Assembly (NCBI GenBank): GCA_030549335.1
Contig: CM060188.1
Coordinates: 1-64,000 of the forward strand
Reading direction: 5' to 3'
DNA length: 64,000 bases
Source of the DNA: Pontederia crassipes
Lineage: Eukaryota > Streptophyta > Magnoliopsida > Commelinales > Pontederiaceae
Shown here: piece after piece, positions 41,068 to 54,219 of the stretch
Layout of the letters: each line of letters opens with the position of its first letter
Position numbering within the stretch: position 1 is the first letter of the stretch
The notes under the pieces: model-generated
Database searches by the model: none
What the model was told of the DNA's origin: nothing
Seen by the model: only the letters and a program-made list of their open reading frames with translations
Made by a program: the position numbers and the translations under genes

Positions 41068-42192
41068 TGACGTGAACTTTAATGGATGTGATTTTCTCGC
41101 ACCAAAAGTAATTCTTGTCGTGTTTAAATCTTATTTTAGAGTTCACACAATTGCATGTTCATAGGTCGAGTAGAAACCATGTGTGTCGTAACCCCATGGA
41201 TTTAAACCGAATATCAATCTATTTATATCTTGGAAGTTGTCACAAAAGATTTAAAGGAAGCAGATAAAACAGAGAAATAATTAATAAGAAAAGAAGGAAA
41301 GAAATAAGGGAAACTGGAATGTAGGAGAGTAGATTACTTTGTGATGAATTAGTTGAGGCTATTTCATCTTAGTTCTCATTTATGAGTTAAATGATCTCTC
41401 GGCCTAACGGTGCGAATCGATTACTCCTCTAAACTCGCCGATCTCTCTTTGAGTCAAGAGGAAATTGCTGTTGATAATTAAATTAGGAATGACTTGTTAG
41501 TTGATCTCTCATCCAAACCAGAAAAAGGCCGATCTCTCGATGTTAATTTATCAATTCTTCTATCATAATCCAAGCAATTAGAATGAATCTAACATAACTA
41601 GTCATTGTTATGGACTTTCGCCACACAACGGATATAATAATGGACTTCTCAGTCTCTAAGAAGAATCTGTAAATATCATATTACTGAAAATACTGCAATT
41701 TAATGTAATATGTCCCTTCTCTCGAATGGGACGAGTAAATGACAAAAATAATAGACCTCTCGATCTGATTGAAATTGAATGCAGATAATAAGATTGCAAT
41801 GTATCAAACATATATGAACTTGAAGTTAGAAATACAACATTAGAGCACTAGATTGTAGCATCAACAAGATACCATCACAAGAAAAATAGAATTCCTTTAG
41901 TCAGACATAGATTCCAATAAAATCAATAATTCTCTCCTCGACATTCTTCTTCTTATTCTTCTCTCAGCCTCCTTCCACACCCTCTGCCCTTCTCTCCCTT
42001 CTTCCATCTTCGCTTTCCTCCTTTCCTTTCTCTCCTGTTAAGAATTCAAAATTTAAAAAATAGTTAGTCCTCCTTTTTAATAGTTCAACTCCATTACAGA
42101 TAACAAGTAAAAAATGTTTCAAATATAATATGATTTTATATTAATTTACTTGATTTAACTCTAATAATTATAAGTAAAATAAGGGATGATCA
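41068..42192 (-). repeat. Athila-like 3' LTR
   Basis: Reads TGACGTGAAC...GGGATGATCA on +; on the element strand it begins TGATCATCCC. About 1.1 kb. Purine-rich AAGCTTGGGGAA precedes it on the element strand. Confidence 0.88.
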
Positions 42193-43340
42193 GATTCCCC
42201 AAGCTTAGATTTTTACTTGTCCTCAAGCAATGTTCAAGACAAGAAGTTCCAATCTCCGACCTACTTACCAACTACTCTTTTGGCATTCAGACCTTGCACT
42301 CTTTGCTCAAGTGTCTTCTCTCTTTTCCGCATACTCCGGCTTTAATGAAGGTATTAGAAGTAAGACATTTTTAACTTCCTCCCAACTCAGCTCATAGTCA
42401 TAAAGAAAAGAAAAGAAATAAGGTGGAGTGATAATAAGAATGTTATTGCTGAGTGTACTAGTGCAATATAGGCTTCCTTTTAATTCTTATTTCTTTTCAT
42501 TAATCCAGTACTCATGTGATTATTCATAGTGCACTGGGTGATTTGTGTAATGGGTTTTTGATCGGCACATCCCAGGTCAGTTGCTCTTAGGTTGCCAGGT
42601 ATGAACCCCTACGGATCTAATTACCCAAATTCACCCAGGTTCCGGAGTACACCCTTTTTGTACCTTCTGGGCTATACCATCCCTCTTTTCTTTACTTTTA
42701 ATTTTCAATTTTTCACTTTTACTAAGAATGACACTGCACTAAAATAGTTAGCATTAACATAATTATTATCAAACTTCATAAAAGTAAGAGTTGAGCATGA
42801 GTAGGATTAGTCGTCGAGCTTTCAAAGCTTCATTATAGCCACTTTCTTCAGGTCATAACCCTACACTTAAAGCATTGAGTTGGAGTCATGAAACGTTTCA
42901 AATTTTGTCGGTTGGCAGGATGTTCTTGAACATGGCTTCAAAAAGTCACAAAAGAGGCCAAGACTATGGGGCAATATAAACATATCTTACTTTACCGATA
43001 GAAATGAAACGTTTCAATGTTGCTTCATGAAACAATAAATTTGTTCATTGCAATTGAGAGAAATAGAAAATGTATAGGAGGAAAGTAATAAGAAAGGAAT
43101 AGAAATATATCATGTCGCCCTCTCCCCCAAGCTTAAAATTGACATTGCCCTCAGTGTTGATCATGCCAGGAAGAGGGACAGGGGGTGGTTGTAGCTCAAC
43201 CAACCGATCAATAATGTGTTAAATGTCACTAGGCGTCGTGAGAACAGAATTTCGCGCCACTTCAATTCCTTGAATTTTGCCGTGATGGGCAAGACCTTAT
43301 CTTTCCTAGTTATGAAGCTAGTCCTTCAATGCTTGGATGT
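42193..43340 (-). other. Athila-like 3' untranslated region
   Basis: No open frame of note. It contains a second polypurine-like tract on the minus strand (about 43116-43135, AAGCTTGGGGGAGAGGG), a feature often seen downstream of the last coding region in plant Ty3/Athila elements. Confidence 0.5.
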
Positions 43341-43347
43341 TTTCATG

Positions 43348-44145
43348 TTAGCAGGCGTTAGCTTTTGCTAGCTTGGTCAATTGTTCTAGAATGACGTTCA
43401 GTTTAGTAGCTGAGGTGAGAGGTGGGGTTTGTAGGGACTCGGGTGCAAATGATGAAGAAGAGACGACATCAGGTCTTTTGATTGTTCTCAGCCCGGAAGG
43501 AGCTCGTGAAGATAGGGTGTAATCTAGTGCAATGGGAGGGAGTGTTGAAATTGGGCATGTGACTTGGATGAAGTCATTCATCCACCAATTCCGGCCTTGT
43601 AAGATGGAAGATTGTTGGGGGTTAGGCAGCTTGAAGAGAGATGATGGATCAGATTGTCGCCAAAAGTGCTGGCCATTAACTATATGGAGGGCTCCTTCTT
43701 GAATTAGAAAGTCCAAATCTAGCATAGTTGCTGGGGTTGGGTTGGTGTCACCTAAGAACACATAATGTTCAGCAATTGGGGAGATAAAATTTCCACAAAG
43801 AATCAGGTTATACTCGCAGGTGGATTCCTTGAGTATAGTTTGCATGAGAAAGGAGGCTAGGTCGATCTCTGAATTGGACAGAAGACACCAAATAATGAAA
43901 AGCCCATCGGCAGAGACAAGATCCATCTCATAGTCATTTGGGCGGATTAAGATGGTATTGGTAAGGAGAATGTGGAGGTATCGAAAAATAGGGTTTTTGA
44001 GATGATGGCCGACAAGTTGAAGAAGGTTGTTGGTATGTTGTCCAGTAAGTTGATACCAGACTTCAAAAATGGGAAAAATAGGTGGAGGGGTTTTGTGGCC
44101 GGTGTTGGGGAGGTTTAAGAAACGGGCGAAGGTGTCGAGGCTCAA
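43348..44145 (-). pseudogene. Athila-like extra 3' coding region
   Basis: Open region of about 265 codons between integrase and 3' LTR, the place where Athila elements carry an additional ORF. Visible features are a RFLNLPNTG-like start region, HHLKNPIFRYLHILLTNTI, and a C-terminal Ser/Pro/Thr-rich part. I do not recognise an enzyme domain or clear membrane segments; assignment rests on position and element type. Part of a broken element. Confidence 0.5.
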
Positions 44146-45281
44146 AGCGAGATCCTAATTATAAAGACAGAATTCGATGTGGTCAGGAATACTGTCGTCG
44201 TCTCTGTGCGTGGAGAACACTGTTCCGACGAACTCTACTGCTACCTCTTCATAGAGGTCCCAGTGTTTCATGAAGAAGGGCAGAAGGCGTGATCAGTGAA
44301 GAAGAGTTCTAACATCATAAAACAAACCAAGAGGCTCGAGGGTTGGAAAATCTAAGAACCTGGTGGAGAACTTTTTACACCGGCTATCAGTAGGTGTTGG
44401 GCTTCTTCGCTATTTTTCGGCAGTCGCATATTTGAAGTTCTTCGTAGGAGGCCGCCCGGACGTAGACGACGTCTGATGGATTCGGAAGAGCTATTGTTGT
44501 CGGAGTCAGATGATGTCCACGTGCGCTTCATTTTGTCGGTTGGTTTTGAGGTGCTTCAGGCAATCGTCGGAGGCACCGAAAAGGGTTGAGGAGATTAAGG
44601 ATCAATAGACCTTCATATGGGCGGTGTGTAGTGGATGCAGGAAAATAAGTAGTGGGGGATGTGGAGAATCGAGGCGTCGCAGGAGTGACCTTATGGGATT
44701 GAAAAGGTGGATAGTTTGGTAGATTGGTATTAGATTCTGTTAGGATTCTCAACTAAATCTATGAGATGTACTTTTCAGGTGGTATTTTGATTTTTTGACC
44801 TTGCGTGGGTGCTAACATGGTTGATGACCATTTATTTGGTTCGGTTGCCTCCCTATAACACCTTTTTTTTAAGTCGTTGGTTCGACCTTGCGGCTTTAGT
44901 TTTTAGCCTTCCGGTTGTAGATGTAAAACTTCCTTGAACATTTCTATGCCGGAATTATAATGTTTCAGCCTTTGTCCGTTGACTTTAAAAATTTCTGAAT
45001 TGCAGTTTTTATGTCCACTGCTCCATGAGGATTGACTCTTTCGACTGTGAACGGTCCCGACCATCTAGTCCGCAGTTTTCTTGGAAAAAGTCATAATCGG
45101 GAATTGAATAACAGAACTTGGTCACCTTCTTTAAAGTCCTTTCTCATTGTGATTATCATGCCTGTTCTTTGTAAAGGCGAGCGTTGTTGTAAGCATCTAG
45201 CCTTAGTTTGTCTAACTTATTGAGCTGTAGTAATCTTCTACCTGATGCCGCTTGAAAGTCGTAATTGAGCGCTTTAATTGC

Positions 45282-46000
45282 TCAGAAAACTTTGTGTTCC
45301 AAGTCAACAAGTAAGTGGCAGTGGTTGCCATAAATCAACTTGAATGGTGTCGTTCCTATTGGTGTTTTGTATGCAGTGCGGTATGCCCATAATGCCTCAT
45401 TGAGTTTCTTGCTCCAATCTTTTCTTATTATTGAGACTGACTTCTCTAAGATCGTTTTAATCTCTCTATTCGAAACTTCTGCTTGCCCATTGGTTTGAGG
45501 GTGATACGCGGTAGAGACTCGATGTTTGACTCCATATTTAAGCAATAAGTTCTCAAAACTTTGTTCAATAAAATGTGAACCTCCATCACTGATGACCAAC
45601 CTGGGAACCCCAAATCTTGGGAAAATAATTTCTTTAAAAAGCTTAATAACGAACTTTGAATCTGCTGTGATTGTAGGAATTGCTTCAATCCATTTTGAAA
45701 CGTAATCAACTGCAAGAAGTATGAACTTGTACCCGCATGAGGGAGGAAGGCATCCCATGTAGTCTACTCCCCACACATCGAATATTTCTATTTAAAGTAT
45801 CAACTGTTGAGGTGCTTCATTTCATCGTCCTATGTTACCAGTTCTCTGACAAGCATTACAAGATTTCACGAAATTGGTTGCATCTTGCAACAGAGTAGGC
45901 CAGTAAAAACCTATTAGGAGAACTTTAGAGGCTATCTTCTGATATCCTCCATGACCGCCATAGGGAGATGAATGACATGTAGTATGGAGAATTGTTCTTC
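45282..46000 (-). pseudogene. Athila-like integrase region
   Basis: A zinc-binding part (PYGGHGGYQKIASK, then SCNACQRTGNIGR) precedes a catalytic core with [19 protein letters not shown] and [20 protein letters not shown]. Typical of the Athila/Tat side of plant Ty3 elements. Part of a broken element. Confidence 0.88.
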
Positions 46001-46319
46001 TTCTAGTATTTACCTTCGGTATATTCTATCAGCACATTTTTTGAAGAGAAATGACTCATTCCAAAAATAGTGTTTGATGTCAGAGAAGAATTTCTTCTTT
46101 TGTTGATAAGAAAGATCAAATCGTAAGACTCCTGAAGCTAAATAGTTAGCATAATCTGCAAACCAGGGAAGTTGTGCTTCCTGAATTGAAAATAATTGGT
46201 CATCAGGGAAGGAATCATTAATAGCTCTATAATTGCCAACTTTATTTTCTTGCTCTGATAGTTGGAGTCGAGAGAGGTGATCAGTTACTTGATTTTTTGC
46301 TCCCTTTTTGTCTTTTGAT

Positions 46320-46700
46320 TTCCAGGTCAAATTCTTGTAGCAAAAGGATCCACCTAATTAGTCTAGGTTTGGCATCTTTTTTAGAAATCAAGTATCGGAT
46401 GGCTTGATGGTCAGTATATACGATGACCTTGGAGCCGACTAGGTGGGATCTAAATTTTATTGCAAATACAACTGCTAGAAATTCTTTTTCTGTTGTGGCA
46501 TAATTGATCCGTGCTTCGTCTAAAGTTCTGCTAGCATAGTAGATCGCGTGTTGTTCTTGCCTTTCCTTTGTCCTAATACTGCTCCAATAGCTTGATCACT
46601 AGCATCGCACATGATTTCGAAGGGCAGAGACCAATCTGGCGGATGGATGATTGGGGCTGTTGTGAGAGCCTTTTTCAACGTGTTGAAAGCTTTATGTAGT
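46320..46700 (-). pseudogene. Athila-like RNase H region
   Basis: Motifs [38 protein letters not shown] and [11 protein letters not shown] are visible on the minus strand between RT and integrase. Part of a broken element. Confidence 0.85.
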
Positions 46701-46739
46701 CTTCATCGAATATAAACTCTACTTCTTTGGATAAGAGTT

Positions 46740-47690
46740 TTGTTAAGGGCCTTGCAAGTAGAGAAAAGTCTTGATAAATCTTCGATAAAATCCAACATGT
46801 CCAAGAAAACTTCTAACTCCTTTGAGGTTAGTAGGTGGGGGTAGCTTTTCAATAACTTCTGACTTAGCTTTATCAACTTCAATGCCCTTGCATGAAACAA
46901 TGTGTCCTAAGACTATGCCTTCTTGTACCATAAAATGGCATTTCTCCTAGTTCAACACTAAGTTACATTCATCGCATCTCTGTAATACTTTGCAGTAGTG
47001 CCATACACCGAGAAGTCATCCATGAAGACTTCCATGATTTCTTTGATATAGTAAAAAAAATTGACATCATGCACCTTTGGAAACTTGCTGAGGCATTGCA
47101 TAGTCCAAATGACATTCTCTTGTATGCAAAGGTCCCGTATGGACATCTTTTCCTGATCATCGAGGTGAATTCCGTCTAGATAGCAAAAATAGGTTTCCAG
47201 TCTTTCTAATATTTGATCAATGAAGGGTAGAGGAAAGTGGTCCTTTCGGGTGGCTTTGTTTAGCTTTCTGAAATCAATACACATCCTCTATCCTGTGACA
47301 ATTCATGTGGAGATGAGCTTGTTCGAGTCAGTCTTTATTACGGTCATTCCACCTTTTTTTGGCACGACTTCCACGAGGCTCACCCATTGGCTGTCTGATA
47401 TGGGATAAATGATTCCGGTGTCAAGAAGGTTATTACTTCTTTCTTTACTACTTCCTTCATTGTTGGATTTAGTCTTCTTTGCCCTTCAACGGATGGTTTG
47501 AAATCCTTTTCCTTGTGAATGCGGTGCATGCAAATGGAAGGATTGATTCCTTTGAGATCATCCTGAGTATAACCAATAACATGCTTGTAGGCCTTTATCT
47601 TGTCTAGTAGCCAGTGAAGTTGACTTGATTTTAAATCATTGGGTAGGTAAAGTCTTCTCCTAAAGATTCATATATGAGGTTTTGAGAAAG
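46740..47690 (-). pseudogene. Athila-like reverse transcriptase region
   Basis: Entry motif LGEDFTYPMI and INPSICMHRIH, then CIDFRKLNKATRKDHFPLPF and the thumb-side GVRSFLGHVGFYRRFI. Part of a broken element. Confidence 0.85.
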
Positions 47691-47699
47691 TTTCTTACA

Positions 47700-48837
47700 C
47701 TGGCTTCTACAAAAGTAATCAGTAAAAGTTTGAGATACCATTTCCATATGGTTTCTTCTCAAGAAAATCAACACTCAACCTATATTTTGTGTTAGTTTTG
47801 GGTTCCAACAGACTGAGTGACATTGCTTCTAAAATTTGTATCAATTAGTAAATGACTCATATTTTAGTAATTTAAATTTTCTCTGAAAGAAGACATCTTA
47901 AAGTCCCGTTCCCAAAATTATTAAAATTTATCTTAACAAATAATGATCACAGTAATTTTGACAAATAAGATAATGTTCTCTGCTATGTTTTGTATTGGCA
48001 GACAGGGTGATGTTCAATTTAACATTTCATAACGCCTATACACCTAACCTTTTCATGTGTTTTGATCATGTATAATATAAGATATGAATTTTGTTCCACA
48101 AAACATGCAATCTACCAAAACGAAAAGATGTGCATACTTAATAGGGTTATATTATTGGAATTGTATGTGTTAAAAGTATTAATACCATTCAACTGAAGGA
48201 GAATATATGATTCTTAAAGTACTTTGTGATATATGTTTGTGCTGATTTCATATATAAATAATATTATGAACATATATTATGGTTATAGGAATGAATTCTA
48301 AGATAAGTAAAAATGAAGGATGATCCATTGGCCTAAGGTGTAAGAATGTAGATGGAGCAAGTTAAAGAAGAGGTATGTAGGGTGGATCCATGTGCTTTGA
48401 TTGTATTCTTTGTTTATAAGTTTTAGTCATGATATATGCAACATGAAATTTTATGCATCATCGTGAATTCATAAGAAATGTTACAAGTGAATACTTGTGC
48501 AAATGTTATGTTATATTTTATTTCATATGATAATTAAGAAATTGTTATATAAGTATAAAAAATGTATGAAAAATGAATTGATATGGTATCAGAGCCACTA
48601 CGCGTGAGCTTCTGTGCATGATGGGGTGCGATAACTCAACGAGGGCATTAAGTCTCCTAAGGGGGGAAGGATGCATGAGGCATGCATTGAATTAGTCCCA
48701 CATGCATAAGTCACAGGAGAGATGCTGGGTATATATAGGAACATGGCCTTAATTTGGTAGGACGCGTTTTGGTAAAATCGTGCGGGCTTAGGCCCAAAGC
48801 GGACAATATCTTATGCAAGTGTAAGGGTGTTACATAC
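47700..48837 (+). mobile_element. Insertion inside the Athila-like element; TRIM-like LTR retroelement end
   Basis: This ~1.1 kb interrupts the spacer between the protease and RT parts. Near its right end, on +, are a tRNA-Met type PBS (48584-48596), a purine tract (48659-48671) and a 163-base LTR-like block (48672-48834) with TATATA at 48730 and the end TGTTACA. PBS, short spacer, purine tract and small LTR in that order resemble TRIM elements. I could not find the matching 5' LTR, and 47700-48580 is unassigned, so it is at best a fossil remnant. Confidence 0.45.
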
Positions 48838-49106
48838 AGTGACTTCTTCGAACTAGATTGTTGCACGAGCTCAATAGGTTGATTCTCCTGTGGATTATCT
48901 GGATGTTGTATATGTGCTGGGAGCATATGACTTGTAAAACTTTTAGCTTCTTCTTCTGTCCATAATGATGATTCTTGAGCCTCGAGAGATACTTCTAAAG
49001 GATTAGATATATGAATAACTAATGCTACCTTATGGATTAGGGGATCTACCTGCGCAGGTTGGAGATGATAATCCTCTATGTTCGGGTAATTGATAATATG
49101 ATTCAA

Positions 49107-49340
49107 TCAAAATTTTACCATGTCATCACCTATTTGGAAAGTAAGATGACCTTGATTGACGTCTATCATTGCTCCAGCATTGGCTAGAAAGGGTCTTCCT
49201 AAAAGAATGGGAGTTTGATTATCTTCGTCCATATCTAGGACTACTAATCTTGTTTCTAGTGTCAAGACTTCTAATCTTGTTCTCTTGGTATCTTCAATTA
49301 TTTTCCCACTTTTCAAGGTTAAAGCTTGAACTTGTTCTTT
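49107..49340 (-). pseudogene. Athila-like protease region
   Basis: Motif TPILLGRPFLANAGAMIDV followed by QGHLTFQIGDD, which is characteristic of the protease segment in Athila-type polyproteins. Part of a broken element. Confidence 0.8.
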
Positions 49341-50602
49341 CATATTCTTTTCTAGTTGTCCAGGTAGGATTCCTGGTTGTCTTGAACATGATGATGCCTG
49401 TTGGACTATCTGGGTTTCCAACATCTTGTTATGAATGGAGAGGCTTTCAATCTTCTCAAACATCTTTTGCATAAGGGTATCTTGTTTTGACATATACTTT
49501 TCCATCATTGATTCAAGTTTACTTGTAGAAGATGGTCCTTGCTCAGGCGAAGTGTTTTGAGGTTGTGTCCTTTGATTAAATTTGTTTTGCCAGGTAGGAG
49601 CTTGGGCTTGCTGATAATTATCTCTATAGGAGAACTTCGAGTTATTTTTCCATCCAGGATTGAATGTGTTTGAGTACTGATCATTATTGGAAGGGTAAGG
49701 ACCTATCGTGTTTGCTTGATGTTGATGACTTTGTTGCTTCAGTAATTCATAGTGTACAGAGATATGGTTAGATGAAACACATATTTCACAACATCATTAT
49801 CATATTGACAATAGGAGTAGCTTCTTTGATTCCTAGCCTACTGATTGCCATCTGCAGGATATATTCTATCTTAGAAGAGAAATCTTCACCATCCAATCGT
49901 GTCTGAGTGAAAGCAATTGGCTCGTTGGACTTCGAGTGAGCTAAGAAGTGTTGGTTCCTTGCTATTTCTTCTATAAGTTGGTATGCCTCATCTACATTTT
50001 TGTTTATGAATACACCATCCGCAGTATTGTCGAGTGCCATCTTTGAAGCATAATTATGTTCATTATGGAAGGACTGGACTAAAATCCACTTGCTTAAACT
50101 GTGATGAGGGCACGATCATAGCAATGTTTTAAATCTTTGCCAAGCTTCATACAGTGTTTTCTAATTTTTTTGAACGAATCCAATGACGTGATTCCTGATT
50201 TTAATTATCTTACTTGGAGGAAACTATTCTGACAAGAAAGCTTTTACCAATTGTTCCCACGTAGTTAACTCTCGTGGTTCTAGTGACTGTAGCATTGTTT
50301 GGCTTTGCCTCTTAGCAAAAAAGAAAAAACTCTCAATCTTAATGCTTCTGGTGAGACTCCATTGAGCTTTGTTATCTCGCATATTTCTAAGAAGTCATTA
50401 AGATGTTGATCAAATCCACGTCTAAAATTCCTCCGAATTGGTTCTGTTGAATCATGGAGATCAAAGAGGATTTCAACTCAAAGTTGTTAGCTTGAATAGC
50501 TGGCTTCATAATAGCAGATTCTAACCCATCTGCAGTGGGGGTACAGAGCTCTTCTAGAGAAGGGACCGCTAGTTGAGGTTGTTCTTGTTGTTGAGTCATC
50601 AT
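49340..50602 (-). pseudogene. gag: Athila-like gag region
   Basis: N-terminal part with MKPAIQANNFELKSSLISMI and QFGG, a middle DEAYQLIEEIARN segment, and a coiled-coil-like MLETQIVQQ region leading to LPGQLEKNMKEQVQALTLKS. These match the usual order in Athila-type gag. Part of a broken element. Confidence 0.85.
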
Positions 50603-50851
50603 TTATGCTCCTGAGTCAAAATTCAGTTCGATTTCTATTCATTGAGTGCTACTTGTTCCTTCATTCAAAGGTGCTCTATTCTTATATTCTCGCACTCATC
50701 TTTTGAAGGTTCGATCGATCTCAGGGTCTAATTTCAGTTGTCTGCGGGAAGTCCTGGGCATATACTAGTCCCTTGAAATCAAAGGATTAAATGAAATTCA
50801 GCAACAAATATTAAGAAAAGAAATATATAAATGGAGAGCATTGATCTAAAC

Positions 50852-50868
50852 CCCCGGCAACGGCGCCA
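50852..50868 (-). other. Primer binding site (tRNA-Asp type)
   Basis: On the minus strand TGGCGCCGTTGCCGGGG follows the 5' LTR after a few bases. It fits the 3' end of plant tRNA-Asp, known as a primer for several plant Ty3 lineages. Confidence 0.85.
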
Positions 50869-50874
50869 AAAACT

Positions 50875-51978
50875 TGATGTGAACTTTACTAGATGTGATT
50901 TTCTCGCACCAAAAGTAATTCTAGTCGTGTTTAAATTTTGTTTTAGAGTTCACACAACTGCAAGTGCAGAAACTCTGAGTGTCATAACCCCGTAGTTTTA
51001 GACCAATATCAATCTATTTATATCTTGGAAGTTGTCACAAAAGATTTAAAGGAAGTAGATCAAATAGATAAATAATTAATAGGAAAAGAAGGAAAGAAAT
51101 AAGGAAAACTGGAATGTAGGAGAGTAGATTCCCTTCTGATGAATTAGTTGAGGCTATTTCATCTTAGTTCTCATTTATGAATTAAATGATCTCTCGATCT
51201 CATGGTGCGAATCGATTACTCCTTCTCTAAACTCGCCGATCTCTATTTGAGTCAAGAGGAAATTTCCATTGATAATTAGATTAGGAATGACTGGTTAGTT
51301 GCTCTCTCACACAAACCAGAAAGAGTCCGATCTCTCGATTTTAATTTATCAATTCTTCTATCCTAATCCAAACAATTAGAATGAATCTAATATAACTAGT
51401 CACTATTATGGACTCTCGCCTTCACAACAGATATAACAACGGACTTCTCAGTCTCTAAAAAGAATATGCAAATATCATATTACTGAAAACACTGCAATTT
51501 AAAGTAATATGTCCCTTCTCTCAAATGGAAGGAGTAAATGACAAAAATAATAGATCTCGCGATCTGATTGAAATTGGATGCAAATAATAAGGTTGCAATG
51601 AATTAAGCAATTAGAAACTAGATGTTAGAAACACATCATCAGAGAATTAGAATAGTAGCATCAACAAAATATCATCACAAGGAAATCAGAATTCCTTTAG
51701 CCGGACATAGTTTTCAACAAAATCGATAATTCTCCTTTCCACATTCTTCTTCTTCTCTCCTCCTTCAGCTATCCCCCTTTTGTAGTCCCTTTCCCTACTC
51801 TTCGACCTCCTTTTCTTTTCCCTATTAAGAATTCAAAATTTGAAAAGTAGTTAGTCCCCTTTTTACTAGTTCAACTCCACTACCAATAATAGGTAAAAAG
51901 TGTTTCAAATATAATAGGATTTTATATCAATCTAGTGGATTTAACTATAATAATTATAAGCAAAATAAGGGATGATCA
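50875..51978 (-). repeat. Athila-like 5' LTR
   Basis: 1.1 kb partner of 41068-42192. Also the outer left member of the inverted LTR cluster at 51-55 kb. Right flank is ATAGT. Confidence 0.88.
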
Positions 51979-52516
51979 ATAGTATATAGTATAGTATGTA
52001 CTATAGTATATAGTGTATAGTATAGTATAGTATAGTATAGTATAGTATAGTATAGTATAGTATAGTATATAGTATATAGTTTATAGTATATAGTATAATA
52101 TAGTATAGTAGATAGTATAGTATAATAGATAGTATCGTAGATAGTATATAGTATATAGTATAGCATAGTATAGTATAGTATAGTATAGTATAGTATAGTA
52201 TAGTATAGTATAAAGTTTAGTATATAGTATTGAATATAGTATGTATAGTCTATAGTCTATAGTCTATAGTATATAGTATAGTATATCGGATAGTATATAG
52301 TATATAATATGTTGTTTATAGTACTCAGTATATAGTATAATATATAGTATGTAGTATAGTATATAATATATAGTATACTATATAGTATATAGTATATTGT
52401 ATACTATATAGTATATAGTATATTGTATAGTCTAGTGTAGTATAGTATAGTATAATATAGTGTATATATAGTATATAGTATATAGTATATAATATATAGT
52501 ATATTGTATAGTATTC
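51979..52516. repeat. Satellite in GTATA orientation
   Basis: Inverted relative to most of the window. It forms one arm of the large palindrome, pairing with 54220-54541. Confidence 0.85.
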
Positions 52517-53490
52517 TGATCATCCCTTATTTTGCTTATAATTACTAAAGTTAAATCAGCTAAATTGATATAACATCTTATTATATTTGAAACATTTTTT
52601 ACTTATTATCTGTAGTGGAGCTGAACTAGTAAAAAGGAGGATTAAGTACTTTTCAAATTTTGAATTCTTAACAGGGGAGAAAGGAAAGGAGGTGAGCGAA
52701 GATGGAGGAAGGGAGAGGAGGCCAGAGGGTGTGGAAGGAGGTTGAGAGAAGAAGAAGAATGCCGAGAAAATAATTATTGATTTTGTTGGAACCTATGTCT
52801 GGCTAAAGGAATTATGTTTTCCTTGTGATGATATTTTGTCGATGCTACAATTCTAGTTCTGTAATGCCGTATTTCTAACTTCTAGTTCATATATGCTTGA
52901 TACATTACAATCTTATTATCCGCATTCAATTTCAATAAGATCGTGAGATCTATTATTTTTGTTATTAACTCGTTCCATTCGAGAGAAGGGACGGATTAAT
53001 TTAAATTGCAGTGTTTTTAGTAATATTATGTTTGCAAATCCTTTCTAGAGACTAAGAAGTCCACTGTTAATTCTGTTGTGAGGCGAGAGTCCACGATAGA
53101 AACTAGTTATGTTAGATTCATTCTAATTGTTCGGATTAGGAAGGAATTCTGTTTTCCTTGTGATGATATTTTGTCGATGCTACAATTCTAGTTCTGTAAT
53201 GCCGTATTTCTAACTTCTAGTTCATATATGCTTGATACATTACAATCTTATTATCTACATTCAATTTCAATCAGATCGTGAGATCTATTATTTTTGTTAT
53301 TAACTCGTTCCATTCGAGAGAAGGGATGGATTACTTTAAATTGCAATGTTTTCAGTAATATGATGTTTACAAATCCTTTCTAGAGACTAAGAAGTCCACT
53401 GTTATTTCTGTTGTGAGGCGAGAGTCCACGACAGAAACTAGTTATGTTAGATTCATTCTAATTGTTCGGATTAGGATCGATGAATTGATA
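52517..53490 (+). repeat. Athila-type LTR piece, inner left arm
   Basis: Starts TGATCATCCC at the satellite edge and runs in the direction opposite to the LTR at 50875. It contains a 340-base tandem duplication (about 52808-53147 and 53148-53487). Solo or rearranged LTR; no coding part. Confidence 0.8.
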
Positions 53491-53511
53491 TATTAAGATC
53501 GAGAGATCGAC

Positions 53512-54219
53512 CCCTTAGAATCAATCTAACATAACTAGTCACTGTTATGGACTCTCGCCTCACAATAGATATAACAATGGACTTCTCAGTCTCTAAAAAA
53601 TAATATGCAAATATATATTACTTAAAACACTACAATTTAAAGTAATCTACCCCCTCTCTCGAATGGGACGGATAAATGACAAAAATAATAGATCTCTCGA
53701 TCACATTGAAATTGAATGAAGATAATAAGATTGTAATGTATCAAGCATATATGAAGTAGAAGTTAGAAATACAGCATCAAGCATCAGAGAACTAGAATTG
53801 TAGCATCAACAAAATATCATCACAAGAAAATCATAATTCCTTTTTCCAGACATAGGTTCCAACAAAATCAATAATTCTCTTCTCGGCGTTCTTCTTCTTC
53901 TTCTTCTTCTTCTTCTTCTTCTTCTTCTTCTTCTTCTTCTTCTTCTTCTTCTTCTTCTTCTTCTTCTTCTTCTTCTTCTTCTTCTTCTCTCGGCCTCCTT
54001 CCACACCCTCTGACCTCCTCTCACTTCCTTCAGCTTCGCTCACCTCCTTTTCTTTCTCCCCCGTTAAGAATTCAAAATTTGAAATATAATTAGTCCTCCT
54101 TTTTACTAGTTCAGCTTCACTACAGATAATATGTAAGAAAATGTTACAAATAAAATAAGATTTTATATCAATTTAGTTGATTTAACTCTAATAATAATAA
54201 GCAAAATAAGGGATGATCA
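53512..54219 (-). repeat. Athila-type LTR piece, inner right arm
   Basis: Inverted relative to 52517-53490 and ends GGGATGATCA at the satellite edge. The satellite join mirrors that at 52517. Confidence 0.8.
53889..53988 (+). repeat. TTC (GAA) microsatellite, about 33 units
   Basis: About 100 bases of uninterrupted TTC. The mirror position in the other arm (near 52750) has only a few GAA units, so the tract expanded in one arm. Confidence 0.95.

Larger units (their letters stand above)
41068..51978 (-). mobile_element. Ty3 LTR retrotransposon, Athila-like, old and decayed
   Basis: 10.9 kb on the minus strand: LTRs at 50875-51978 (5') and 41068-42192 (3'), tRNA-Asp type PBS, then gag, protease, RT, RNase H and integrase remnants in Ty3 order, and a further coding region between integrase and 3' LTR as in Athila elements. 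It is broken, with many breaks (well over ten), and carries a nested insertion at about 47700-48837. The LTRs differ by roughly 7-10% by eye, implying several million years. The flanks (GTATA left, ATAGT right) are not a clear target duplication. Confidence 0.88.

Noticed and set aside
53806-54043. Poly-Arg or poly-Lys open frames on the minus strand
   Set aside because: Translations of the GAA microsatellite.
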